From Achatina immaculata (lineage: Eukaryota; Mollusca; Gastropoda; Stylommatophora; Achatinidae): 64,000 nucleotides of DNA. The stretch's first letter is position 1. Every line of letters starts with the position of its first letter. The translations under genes were made by a program, and so were the position numbers. Below the pieces are notes generated by a model. That model worked only from the letters and a program-made list of their open reading frames with translations. It had not been told where the DNA came from and made no database searches. Shown in pieces: positions 12,546-24,104 of the stretch. The stretch spans positions 52,840,530 through 52,904,529 of the forward strand of contig CM019717.1 in NCBI GenBank assembly GCA_009760885.1, in the 5' to 3' direction.

Positions 12546-13149
12546 AAATTGGCAGAATCAGATCTTAATCAACTTTCCATGTATTGTCAGGTTTGTTATA
12601 CTTTTTAACAATTTACACTAGTTGTTCTATGGACAGTATCCATATTGTTCCAATTTTTTTTTTTACATTTGATCCTTTTTATTTGTGCTGCTATTCTATT
12701 TTCTGAACATTATTCATATTGCTCCACCTTTTAAACCTTGGCTTATTTGCTCAATTGCATAATAAATCCATGTTGTTACAATGTTAAAAAGAATCTCTCT
12801 TGCTTCAGCCAGGTTATATACGTGACCTGTTTGTTGTGTTCCACATTTGGTTTATCTTCTTGCATTGTTCTGCTCACTTATCTTAGCTGTTTAATTTCTC
12901 TAAGGACGAGATAGAATGTCTTCTTGGATCAGGAACAGCCAATGTTTGGTATAACCAATAAGCCAAACCGTAAAGACTCGTGAAAGACACATTGGGCTTC
13001 TTATAAGATTTCACAACAACGGCCGTGTGTCCAGAGTCAGCAGTGGACTAGCCAGTTTAATAATTGTTTGAAAGTAATAAACAGCGAGAAACAAATACAG
13101 AAAATTGGTCCTATCTTCGAATCTTGCGCCGGACAGAATCCTGGACACC

Positions 13150-13268
13150 GATAGAAGAAAATATCAGACTATAGAAGAAAATATCAGACTATAGAAGAAA
13201 ATATCAGACTAGAGAAGAAAACATCAGACTATAGAAGAAAATATCAGAATATAGAAGAAAATATCTGA
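13150..13268. repeat. 20-bp tandem repeat, six copies
   Basis: ATAGAAGAAAATATCAGACT repeated about six times. Confidence 0.92.
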
Positions 13269-13504
13269 CGTGGAAATGGTGAGGTTTTGAAAGCGTAGCA
13301 GCCACATTGTTCCTTCATTTTCATGCAGCCGAAGTCACTTTCCTTCTGTTGAAGGACAATATATCCCAGTTCATTTTCATTCCCAGTTTGGCTGTATTCC
13401 TATAGTTCTTTTTTTTTCAAATCTCTGCTAATCTTTCAATGGAATACTGGCACATATGGACATCTAACAGAGAAAAGAAGGTTACGCTTTATGTAAGAGA
13501 ACTA

Positions 13505-14645
13505 TCATTCATTCATTCATTTGCATGTCTCACGTGGAACTTTGCCTCCCTAACAGCACTCCTGTAGGCCTCTCGGTTGTGAGCAAGATGGCCTGCCGCT
13601 GCTGCATCCATTTGCAGATCGTCAACGATGTCTTGTAGCCATCTTCGTTTTGGTCTTCCTCTCTTTCTTTTTCCCATTATGTATCCTTCCAATACGGTCT
13701 TCTCTAAATTATCATGACGTTTAATGTGTCCAAAATATTTAAGTTTTCTCTCTTTAATCCTCTTTACTAGCCAGCCTTTTTCAATATTAAGCTCTTGTAG
13801 TATAGATATATTTGTTCTTTTTTGTGTCCACGATATTTGGAGAACTCTTCTATAGCATTTACATTCAAAGGCATTTATGTGTTTGTCAGCTGTTTTGTTA
13901 AGTGTCCAGGTCTCACAGGCATATGTTGCGACGGGAAAGATGCATGCCTTTAAAAATCTTATTTTTGCAGTTCTGTCTATTCCTTTCCACAGATTCTTTA
14001 GTTGTTTTACTTTCTGAAGAGCAATATATGTGCTCCTTTTAATTTCCCTCATTGTATCTCCATTATTAGTTAGTAGTGATCCAAGATATTCAAAACTCTC
14101 CACTTCTTCCAGTTTGTCCTCGTTGATACATTTATCAGCTGCCTTGTTTGTTTTGTCAGTTGTCATCACTTTAGTTTTCTTTGCATTAAGATAGAGGCTC
14201 TGTTCTTCGCTGTTCTTATGGACTGACATAATTAGTTTTTCCATTCCTTTTTGTGTTGTGGACAGTAATACTGTGTGATCAACATATCTAATCTCTGATA
14301 TTTCATAACCTCCAATTGTTATGGCATCATAATATTCTTTGTCTACATCTTCTCTAACATTTCTCATTATATTTTCAGTATACAAGTTAAATAAGTAAGG
14401 TGACAGTATACACCCCTGTTTTATTTCAAACTAAGTTGTTGTTTCACCATTTATTCTTACTGCTGCTTGTTGGTCTAGATACAGCAGCGATGTTAATTGT
14501 ATGAAATGTGTTTGAAATCCCATTTTTTCCATTATTTCCCAAATTTTCGGGTGTTGTACACAATCAAATGCCTTTGAGTAGTCTATAAAGGATAAATATA
14601 GATCGCATTAAACTCTCTGCATTTCTCTATTATTAATCTTATATT
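13505..14645 (-). mobile_element. RTE-like LINE copy 3, antisense in intron 1
   Basis: This is a 290-codon open frame of the same RT C-terminal region (TIGGYEISEIRYVDHTVLLS, YADD changed to YVDH), ending in an (AATG)n tail at 13,507-13,522. Unlike the first two copies it has no frameshift through the C-terminal domain, so it may be younger. The family similarity stops at about 14,645; AACTAT appears on both flanks and may be a short duplication. Confidence 0.82.
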
Positions 14646-15189
14646 ATAACTATAGGTTATCCATAAACAACGAAAGTTCAGAATGTTTATACTTTTAAAA
14701 CAGGTAAATTTCTTAAGAAATGCCTGACCTCACTCCGAACAATTATTCGAAAGCTAATGATAACACTTTTCATGTTTCTCTTCGTGTCAAGAAAGACTGA
14801 AAATAACTTGTAAAGAAAAAAGTTAGAGCAAGCTGAAAGAGAAAGCAAGAAGTTAACGTGAAGTGTGGCCCTTGCAGGGAAACAGAAGACTAAATGCGTT
14901 TATGGTCACAAGATGTCTGTCAGTTAGGATGAGCTTGCAGGCCGTCAGCGTGACAAGATGTATTTTAAGCAACATTTTGACTTTAATATCATGTTGAAGC
15001 ATGAGAGAAAGGTGTGCGCTGTAACCGAAGAGTTGTAAATGTTAACACAAAAGTTGGAAATACTGTATAAACTAGTATTTGCTAAGGTTTAGTGATATAA
15101 ACAAAATGGTGGATGTCTGATGTAGTATCAATGATAGCAGACGTACCCTGCCAAAAATATGCAACTATATTGTTTCGTTTTGTTGTTTT

Positions 15190-18100
15190 AATGCGTAATA
15201 ATTGTTGGAGATAAAATGGCTAATTTAAAAAAATAAAACAAAAAATGCATTGAGTCTTCTAACATCGAGTATGGCTTTTTATCTTCTTCTTCGTTCGCAT
15301 TGTCTGTCCTGTCTCTTGGACAAATTTCACTGGTTTTTTTTTTTTGTAATTCATGTAAGGAACCATAGAGCTTATCTTCTTTAGTGGTTTCACTGAGCCA
15401 GTAATTATTTCTCACTGTCTCGTAGTTAGTGCAGTTTTGGAGGATATGTTCCACCGTTTGGGGCACCTGGGCACATGTACATAGATTAGTAGTACCAACC
15501 TTAAACTTTGTATACATATGACTTCGGAGTCGGCTGTGTCCTGTTCGGAGACGGAAAATGGTGACTTGTTCATTTCTGTTTAGCATGTGATAGTCATCAT
15601 GTGGTGGTGTTTGTGGCTTCCTGTAGGTTTTTATCATGCTTTTCTTCTGATTATAGATGATTGGTATGTCTGGTTGCTCCATTTCAGTGCCCTCTTTGGC
15701 CAGACGGTCAGCTTTCTCATTGCCTGGTATCTCATAGTGGGAAGGAATCCACTGCAAAATGACTCTGTGTTGTTAGCCAATTTTTGATAAGGCATCCTTA
15801 AGAACTGGTAGTTTGTTGCACTGAATAGCTTCCAGTACTGATCTTGCATCTGTGAGAATTACTACGGGGCACGTATCAATTCTGGAGTCTGATAGTTTTT
15901 CAACTGCAGCAATAATTTCCCTAACTTCTGCATCATAGTTGTTGCAGTATTTTCCAGTGGGTATGGAAATCTTGTCAGTGGTGTTGTTTAGATATTCAAT
16001 TTGTGCTCCTGCCCCTCCATTCTTTATGACATTGTGTGCAGATCTGTCTGTATACACACGTATCCAGGTCATCATCATCATCAGGTGCCGTGCCGACTGG
16101 CGTTGGCTATTATGCTTCTTCAGAGTACACGATCCTTCATGCAGGCCATCAGTTCAGTTGGTGATCTCCTCTCACACCATCCCGTCAGATTGTCCAGCAT
16201 CATTTCTCTTGGTCTTCCTCTTGATCTTCTTCCTTCCATTTTTCCTGTTGTTATAATATTTTCAATTCCCCCTCTTCTAATTGCATGTCCTATGAAAGTA
16301 CATTGTCTCTTCTCTTATATCCATGTCTAACATGAATATTTGTCATCTAGCAAACTAAGCGTGGCTGTTGATCTTACTCGACTGCTTTGTATCTCACCAT
16401 TCTGCACACCTTTCACTTCAGTCTGAATAGTTATTTGTGTATAATCTGCTTCTTTCCATGGTGTATGCTCTGGTACAGATGACAATGGAGAGACTACAGT
16501 TGGAAGGTCAGGTATCAGCTTACGCATACGCTTGGCCTGATGAATGAAGCTGCTTCTTTTAAGCCGACTTAGTGCCAAGTTATTGAATCTCTCCTTCAGG
16601 GGATGGCTTACAGAGCTGAGGAATTTCTCTCCCAAGGTCATGACCTTTTTCTGCATTTCTACTATTGGTGTGGACCTCATGGCACCTGTGATAATCCGTA
16701 GTGACTGATTTTGTACCTTATCTAGATTATGCAGCGTAGTGATTGATGCTGTGCACCAATCTGTTGAGCCATATTCTAAATGTGGTAGAATACTTTGCTG
16801 ATATACATTCTTGAGGATTCTTTCACTAGCTCCCCATGTGGTTCCACTCAATTTTCTTAATATGGCTAGTTTTCTTCTGGCTTTTGCTTCTGCACTGTTG
16901 ATTTGTTGCTTCCAGGTCAGTTTTGAGTCAAGAGTCACTGCTAATAAATTGGTTGGTTGTCGATCCTTAAGGATATTTCATTTACAAAGATCTTACCTGC
17001 TTTCTGTTTAGATGAGTGAGTGAACAGAGTGGTACCTGATTTCTCTGTGTTGATACTTACACACCATTTGTTTGTCCATGATATCGAGATGTCTACTGCT
17101 CTTTGGAGTCTCTGTGTAGCAACTGTTGCATATTCATCTGTACACCACATGACCAGATCATCTGCATACAGTGTCGCTTTGATTCTATAGGGAAGTTCCT
17201 TGACCAGGTCATTAATGAATACAAGGAATATTGTAGGTGAAAGGACTCCTCCTTGTGGTACACCGTGTCGCAGCAGTACTTTCTGGCTTTTGTGTCCATT
17301 CATTACTACTCTAGCTCTTCTATTGTGTAAATAGGACTTTATCCAGTTGTACAGTCTTCCATTCACATTGCAGTTTCTTAGTTTCCACAGCAGACCTTTT
17401 TTCCATACTTTATCAAAGGCTTTCTTCAGGTCTATCCACGCTGCTAGTACAAGGTTTTTCTCTTGGAATGCATCCTCAGTCTCTTGAGAGAGATAGGTCA
17501 CTTGATCTTTCGTACTGTAGTACTGCCTAAATCTTGCTTGTTGTGGAATGAGAAGGTTTTTACTTTCTAGGTACCATTTTAGCCTCAGGTCAATGATGCG
17601 TTCCATCGTTTTGCAGAGGCAGCTAGTGAGACTGAATGGCCTGTAGTTAGAGGCAGTATCAATGTTACTCACTGGTTTTAGCAGTGTTACCATGCTTGCT
17701 TCCTTCCAGATTTGAGGTAACGTACCTGTGCTCCAGCACATATTGAAAATATCCAACAGCTTTCCCATTGCTGTCATTCCAAGTTTCTTGATCATTTCAT
17801 TGGACACTACATCTGGTCCTGGTGATTTCCATGGTTTCAGTTTATTGACTGCTAGGTCTAACTCACTGCGTGTGATTGGTGCATCCATGACCTCCACTTT
17901 TCTGATTTGTTCCTCTTCTTTCTGTGGGTCAGTGCGCACTGTATGCTCTTTCTCTGGATGGATATCAATGTTGCAATCTTGTGCAAACATGCGAGCAAAG
18001 TGATCTGCTACCTGCTTACCTGTAAGAGTTTTCCCATCCTCTATTAGTGTCGTCTTTGTACTTCTTCCAGTACTCTCATCGTTTAACTGTTTGATTAGTT

Positions 18101-19740
18101 TCCACAGTTTCCTTCCATCCTTTTCAAAGTTTAGGGACTCTGTTTTCTCTCTCCAACTTTCCCGTCTGGCTTGTAGCTTGGCTTTCTGAAATTTGGCCTT
18201 AGCATGTTGGTAATTATTGTGGTGTTCTTGGCATGGTCTATTTTCTGCTTGCTTTCGAGCTGTTCCCACATCATCATGGAGTTTTTCCCATCTCACTAGA
18301 CCAGTATGGTTTATAGTCCCTACGAGCTCCATTGGGAATGGTTTCACGGGTAGCCTGAAGGATACAAGCATTGAATTCCTTCACTATGCTGTTAATATCC
18401 TGACCTTCTATGGACATTTTTGGACCAGGATACCTGTACGATATCTGAACATTGTCCAATTTGCTTTTTATAGTTCCATCTGGGGAGAGGTCTACTGGTG
18501 TTAAGGAGTTCATTTTCTATTGTTAGGAAGACTGGCCGATGGTAGCTACCTCCAAGTTGTTTTCCAACTTCGCGTGTAATGTTCCACTTCAGGTCTGGAG
18601 AGTGGAGTGCCATATCTGGGGTTGAGGCTGTATGCCAAGCCCTTGAGTAAAATGTTGGCGGATCCATTGGCTGGTTGATCAGGAGAAGTCCATTATCATC
18701 CTGCTAGCTCTCTTCTCCTCTCTTGTCTGTGTGGTCATAGCCCCAGCTCTGGGAATGGCTGTTAAAATCGCCACAGACCATCAGTCTCTCTTTGTGTGGG
18801 ATTGTTTCTAGAGCAAGTAGGCGGTCATTAGGACAGTAATAGTTAAGGAGGTAGAAGTTTGTATTACTGGTTTTTAGATGGATCATCTGGTATTCGGCAC
18901 CTTCCATATACACTCCCACCTGACATGCGCTGATGTTATTCTTAACAAATGTGAGTACTCCTCCTTTTCGTCTGTCCTGTCGGTCTGATCTAAAACACTA
19001 GTAGCCTCTGATTTTAGAGACGGCATCTTTTGTTAGGTGTGTCTCCTGTATGCAGGATATATTTACCTGCTCTGCAATGAGTATGTTCTCTAGTTCCACC
19101 TTTTTTTGCTACAGCCATCTCTAACATTGCTAACAGCCTCAGCATTCCATTGCATTATTTTAAGTTCTTGCTTTTTGGCAGTTTTCTTCCGTTGTATTTT
19201 TTTTTGGCCAGTAGCTCTACTCTCATGTCTCCTGGCTCTACAAGACGAACTGAGAGGCCCTCCAGTAGCATTGGGTGGACCCTTTCGAGGCAGGGGGCCC
19301 GGCACTGCACCTGCCGGGTTAGTCTTCACAGGGCGAGCACCATGTTTTAAAGCATTTTTGACAAATTTCGTTAGCGATAATGAGTGTTACCCTGATTTTT
19401 GCTATGTGCCTTTTGGCACTCCGACTTCAGCATCTTTCCTTGCTAGGGCAGACTGTGGTCTTGCTCGGACTGCCATGAAGACAGTGTGGCTGGCCTGGCC
19501 AAAAGTTTGTTTTCCAGCCTCTGGTGGCTGTACTTAAGTCCCTTCTCCATGTCAGATGGTTTGGAGACAGTTCCGAAAGACACTCCGACTTTGGGATGAG
19601 GAATCTGATGAGTGCTTCAACGATATCCATTCCCCGCCACCTATAGTCTACTGGCTCTGTTTTGTTTACATTATTCTGATAGCCACTGTTGTAAAGACCC
19701 ATAAGCTTGTCACGTCCTGGATTCATTGGTTTCACACCAG
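15190..19740 (-). mobile_element. Near full-length I-type LINE with endonuclease, RT and RNase H (broken)
   Basis: Minus strand, from high to low coordinates. An ORF1-like tail lies near 19,735-19,430. The APE endonuclease (LKIMQWNAEAVSNV at about 19,170, IQETHLT, VCGDFNSHSQSWG at about 18,770, then PDMALHSPDL) is split by frameshifts. The reverse transcriptase is a 476-codon frame at 18,371-16,941 (PWKSPGPDVVSNEMI, GVPQGGVLSPTIF, LYADDLVMW). The connection domain is at 16,938-16,327. RNase H (VYTDRSAHN at about 16,050, WIPSHYEIPGNEKADRLA at about 15,750) is interrupted by a nested insertion. The RNase H domain places it among I/Nimb-like clades. Frameshifts and stops make it non-autonomous. 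Confidence 0.85.
16074..16321 (-). mobile_element. LINE 3' fragment nested inside the I-type LINE
   Basis: It is the same sequence as 7,793-8,070, with a (TGA)n tail at 16,070-16,083 on the minus strand. It lies between the connection and RNase H parts of the host LINE. The flanks read TATCCAGGTC and TATCCATGTC, a probable 10-bp duplication with one change. It therefore inserted after the I-type LINE. Confidence 0.75.
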
Positions 19741-20374
19741 ACTTGACTCATCCCCGCCGGATATCTCCATCTTCCCATCCGTCCACCAACCTGACATTAC
19801 ATTTTACAAAAATAACAATTACAGCTAGTGTTGATTGCTACAAGTTTCTGGGCTACAGAAGTAGGTCAGAGTTTTTAAGCAAACAGATCTATGTTCCCTG
19901 TCTAACAAACAGTATGTTAAGATAAGTGTGCTCTTAACATAGTTGTTCCCAGGGGCTCGGCTTTTTTATATTTTCCACTAAATTTTTTTCCACTTTCCAT
20001 TCAGTGTTTCCAATGTGAAGTGAACCAAGCTGTATTATGAGATACTAAATACAATGTATAAGGGACATTGTCCACACTGTTTACACGATGTAACGTTGAA
20101 TATAATAGGTAAAATACGACGTAGAAAATGATCATAAGAGCTTCAGACAGTACATGATGTTGCTCATGTTACATACATGAGATGCGGTACTGTTATTAAT
20201 GTTCCTATAAACAACATGGAAACAGCTCCTCTTTAAGAAGTACACGTTTTTATGGATGAATAAAAGTTGACATAAATACATGGAGTTAGGCTGCTGAAGA
20301 CGCTCCATGAAGTGGTTCTTTCTATGTTTTAGTTCCTCCAACGACTTCTTCTTCTTCTTTGAGCAGTCACTGAA

Positions 20375-20525
20375 TTCAGCAGCTTTCCTAGCCACTGAAT
20401 TCAGCAGCTTTCCTAGTCACTGAATTCGGCAGCTTTCCCATCCACTGAATTCAGCAGCTTTCCCAGCCGCTGAATTCAGCAACTTTCCCAGCCGCTGAAT
20501 TCAGCAGTTTTCCTAGCAACTGAGA
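20375..20525. repeat. 30-bp tandem repeat, five copies
   Basis: CACTGAATTCAGCAGCTTTC with CTAGC/CCAGC spacers; an EcoRI-type GAATTC occurs in every unit. Confidence 0.88.
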
Positions 20526-20529
20526 CTCA

Positions 20530-20800
20530 TTACTGCAGACAAGACACGTCTCCGTTCCTCACTGTTCTTGATCTTTTCTTGCCAATTGTCGATTCCAAGA
20601 ACTCATATGTCATCTTCTAGGCTGTCTCGCCGTGGTTGTCTAGGTCTGCCTTTTGATCCATCCCCTTTCATCACTCCTGCACGAGACATCTTTGTCTATC
20701 CTCCTCCAATCTCTCGAAATGCCCAAGCCACCTCACCCTGTAGTTTTTTGTTTCATAGTGGTTGTTATAAACGAAGACGTATCTCAAACAGCGATACTAT
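20530..20800 (-). mobile_element. LINE 3'-end fragment, antisense
   Basis: Minus-strand pieces read KGRPRQPRRDSLEDDI and LGIDNWQEKIKNSEERR, matching the C-terminus of the LINE group seen at 21,160 and 25,930 on the plus strand. Confidence 0.6.
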
Positions 20801-20829
20801 TTCCTAATACATAGACGTCGCTCATCGTT

Positions 20830-21333
20830 TTGTAGTCGATCAGCAGATTTGTGAGAGGAACGAATTCAAGAAGAAGGGCGATGAGAGAACAACAGCCTAT
20901 CTCATTGGTGATCAGAAAAAGGAGATAGACATATATCGGTCACGTGATGAGAAGAAATAATCAGAGAATCTCAGAACAGCTATCAAGTGGAACATAACAA
21001 GCTAAAGAAAAGAGGTCGACCACATGAAAACTATAAAGAGAACATTGTTAAGAGAGGCCAACCTAAAAGGCATAAAATCCCTTGATGAGGTTGAAAGACT
21101 TGGTGAAAACAGGAAAACTTGGCGAACTACCATGCGAGACCTATGTGACGCAGTTTGTGCCATGTAGAAAGAACGGAAGAGAACAGGAAAATGAAAATTG
21201 TGTATGCACAAGAGTTGAAGGAAACAAGACTAAGCGTTAGACCAAGACAGAAATGGAAAGACAAAATAGAAGAGGAAATAAAAGAAATTGGTGTGACCAA
21301 CTGGAGAGAGAAGATTAGGAACAGAAAGGAATG
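20830..21333 (+). mobile_element. LINE 3'-end fragments joined to retroposon copy A
   Basis: The frame pieces KRTLLREANLKGIKSLDEVE and LRDAVCAM-like text, then RPRQKWKDKIEEEIKEIGVT and NWREKIRNRKEW, are the same order as in the longer copy at 24,105-26,235 and the antisense copy at 56,216. At about 21,334 it passes directly into the 3' part of composite retroposon copy A. Confidence 0.65.
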
Positions 21334-22485
21334 GTGGTCTTCAATAGGTCCCGTGATCCCCCGTATAATCCTAGAAAAGGACAACACGAAATCCCCGAGA
21401 TGACAACAAGAGGTTCAGAGTATCGCAGGGCTTGAGCCTGTGTTCTTGGTGGGTCTCAGAAGCGGGATTGCGTGACATCATGGTTTTCGTTGCACCAGTT
21501 TGATCTAGAGTTGGGACTTTCTCACCAGAAAACCTCGACGTGTTTTGAGATACCCGTGTATCACCGCCGGCTTAGAGGTGGTAGCCCACCCAGGCTAGAG
21601 TTGGACTTTATCATTGGAAAACCTCAGCGTGATTAGGATATACATACATCCCCGCCGGGTGAGAGGTGATTGCCTATCTAGACTGCCCTGGTCCAGTGTC
21701 TCCGACTTCAGCATTTTGTGGTCGTAGCCGCTACCATTCCTACTTGTGACCAGGACGGAGCTTTTGTCCAGGAGGACGAATCCTAGCCACTAGTGACTTC
21801 CACCCCTGGGTTGAGCCGATTTAGACATATTATCCCTGTATGGGAGCGTTTAGGACGTGACTGATCTCTAGAGTAGAGGTACTGTGACATGCATAGCCAT
21901 CAAATTTCACCCCTGGTATATGCCGGTTTAAGCACATTTCATCAGTATGGGTGTATATCGGACGTAACCGACCTCTAGAGCGGAGGTATTGTGACATGTG
22001 TAGCCATCAAGTTTCACCCCTGGTGTAAGCTGGTTTAGGTGTATTTCACCAGTATAGGTGTATTTCGGACGTGGCCGGCCTCTAGAGCAGAGTATGAGTA
22101 GCTCTCGCAGCGATACAACTGGACATACCGATTAAGCTTCACTTTATCCTTTCCATCACCTTTTCACATCGGCGCCACACAGCAACCCTGATTACTTTTC
22201 CGCATTTTCTTTCTTGACCGAGAGGAGCTTCACTCCATGCGATTCATCCGAAGAATCTCATCAGCAGTGTCTTAACCTCTGGGTTAAGCCGGTTCAGGCA
22301 TTTCGCCCGATATGAGTGCACTTAGGACGTGGCCGACCTCCAGATCAGAGGTGCAGTGATTTGACTACTGTTTACTTCGCTTTATCCTTTCTTTCGCCTT
22401 TTCCACAGTGGTGCCGAGCGGCAACCCCATTTGCACCTTTCTTCACTGGCTGGGAGGAGCCCCACTCCACGCACGGCAGCTGAAG

Positions 22486-23016
22486 ACTCATTTCAATTAC
22501 GGGGCTTCGAAAGAGTCCCGTATTTTTATTTTTCGTCATTACCTCCCCGTGCCAGGAGTGGTTAAGTTGTGCGCCTGCTGCCTTCCTTGGATGTGGTAAC
22601 CGTTTCTCATGCTCCCTCTACGGAATCGAATCCTGATTCCCCGTTACAAACATGGTAGGCATGTCACGTACCATCGACATTTGATAGGGCAGACATTTGA
22701 AAGATGCGTCGCCAGCACAGAAGGCCATGCGATCAGCACAGAGTTATTCGGAGTCACCAGTTGGGACGCCGCGCCCCGCGAAGGGCAATGACGATTGGTT
22801 TTGAACTAATAAAAGGGCTCCTTCCACAAGGGTCGGAGCTTGGTAAGCATGTATTAGCTCTAGAATTGCCACAGTTATCCAAGTAGGATCGTGTCATCTA
22901 AGGAACCTCGACTGATTTAATGAGCCATTCGCGGTTTCACCGTGAGACTGTGAATTTAGACATGCATGGCTTAATATTTGAGACAATCATATGACTACTG
23001 GCAGGATCAACCAGAT
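22486..23016 (-). pseudogene. 18S rRNA 5' fragment (nt 1 to about 531) in copy A
   Basis: On the minus strand it runs from CTGGTTGATCCTGCCAGTAG through CACGATCCTACTTGGATAAC, AATACATGCTTACCAAGCTC, and CATCCAAGGAAGGCAGCAGG to the CCCGTAATTGAAATGAGT region, ending there abruptly. Several substitutions and small indels from the conserved 18S sequence show that it is a pseudogene copy. Confidence 0.92.
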
Positions 23017-23504
23017 AGCTTTCTTCACCGAACCTTAGTCGGATATCTGCCGACAGACCGACGCGGGGCAAGGGAGACAGCGCTCTGCTCAGAACGGATC
23101 CCTTTCAACCCCGGCGGTGTTTCATTTCCTTTAACCACCGGCGTCTCTCTCTGCTCTAACGAACGAGAAGAAAGTCCAGCACCCACAACCAACGCATATT
23201 ACATACTGCAGACCCGATACTCTTTGCGAGAGATGGGCCAATTTCGAGACCATCAGTCGACAACACCTTAGTACACCACCTACGCGTTAGCACGAACCTG
23301 GCTGGTTAGTCGTTTATGGGCTTCGCTCGAGGGACAAACCACTCGCTTCTACATCGAAACACCTTAACTCTCGCTGTCAGAGAAGTGAGCGAAAGCCTTT
23401 CTCCCCACGCATAGAACTCGAATGCGCTTTTTCGCCAAAAGAACGATCGACCTGCGCAACAACAGCCCGCGCTGTGCAGCTCGGCGCGGCTCTGGGCGGC
23501 TGAC
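23017..23504 (-). pseudogene. pre-rRNA 5' external transcribed spacer fragment in copy A
   Basis: It is collinear with the spacer part of copy C and ends at the same base; beyond it (ATCCCTGATT) the flanks differ. It shares the GC-rich block at 23,440-23,500 and the GACCGACGCGGGGCAAGGGA block near 23,060. Confidence 0.8.
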
Positions 23505-24104
23505 ATCCCTGATTATAAATAACCATGTTCCGTAATATTTCTTGCGTCCAATAATGTCTGTGATCCTAACCCCGCTGTACAATTCGTGTTAAATCCCTTG
23601 ATGTCTAAGATGTTTTGCTGATATAAGATTACAACCATGTTACTGATGTAAAATTATAACCATGTTTCTTAACATCTGTTACATCCCTTAACGTATATGA
23701 TCCAACATCTCACAAAACCTCTGACCTTGTTCAGAATTATTTAATGAAAGCAAAGCTTGTGTCTCTTAACACGGTGTGTGTGTGGGGGGGGGGGGGGGAG
23801 TGGGGGAAGTAGGTATACGACAGAGAAGATTTTTGGTTGCCGGTACTTTGCTTTTACTTTGTAAAAAAAAAGCAACAAAAAAATTAATAATTTCAAAAAA
23901 GGTACCAGGCACACACGTGCCGGGGAAATGCTTGAGAAAAGCTGCGAAATATTTGGCAACAGCGGGACTGCGGGGTTAAAGCTGGAGTCGTGGATTCGAA
24001 AGTTATTTTTGTGTGAATTCAGCTGGAAATATATGTTTATTGTACCGTCTACAAAATCTGACCTGCACGGTGAGGAAAACTGGATTAAATATGCGCACAA
24101 TTAA

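Larger units (their letters stand above)
21334..23504 (-). mobile_element. rRNA-headed composite retroposon, copy A (3' truncated)
   Basis: On the minus strand: spacer 23,504-23,017, 18S nt 1-531 (23,016-22,486), then the same modular body as copies B and C down to about 21,334. The body joins 18S about 20 bases earlier in the module than in copy C, and the 18S part is 380 nt longer. The terminal 75 bp and the GAA tail are missing: at 21,334 the sequence passes into a LINE 3' end. No target-site duplication is visible, which fits a later rearrangement on that side. Confidence 0.8.

Noticed and set aside
22486..23504. Functional rDNA unit
   Set aside because: Only the 5' 531 nt of 18S with spacer is present, carrying mutations and joined to a retroposon body; no 5.8S or 28S.
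21060..23514. Target-site duplication for copy A (ATCCCTTGAT near 21,070 against ATCCCTGATT at 23,505)
   Set aside because: The left match lies inside LINE coding sequence away from the element edge and is inexact.
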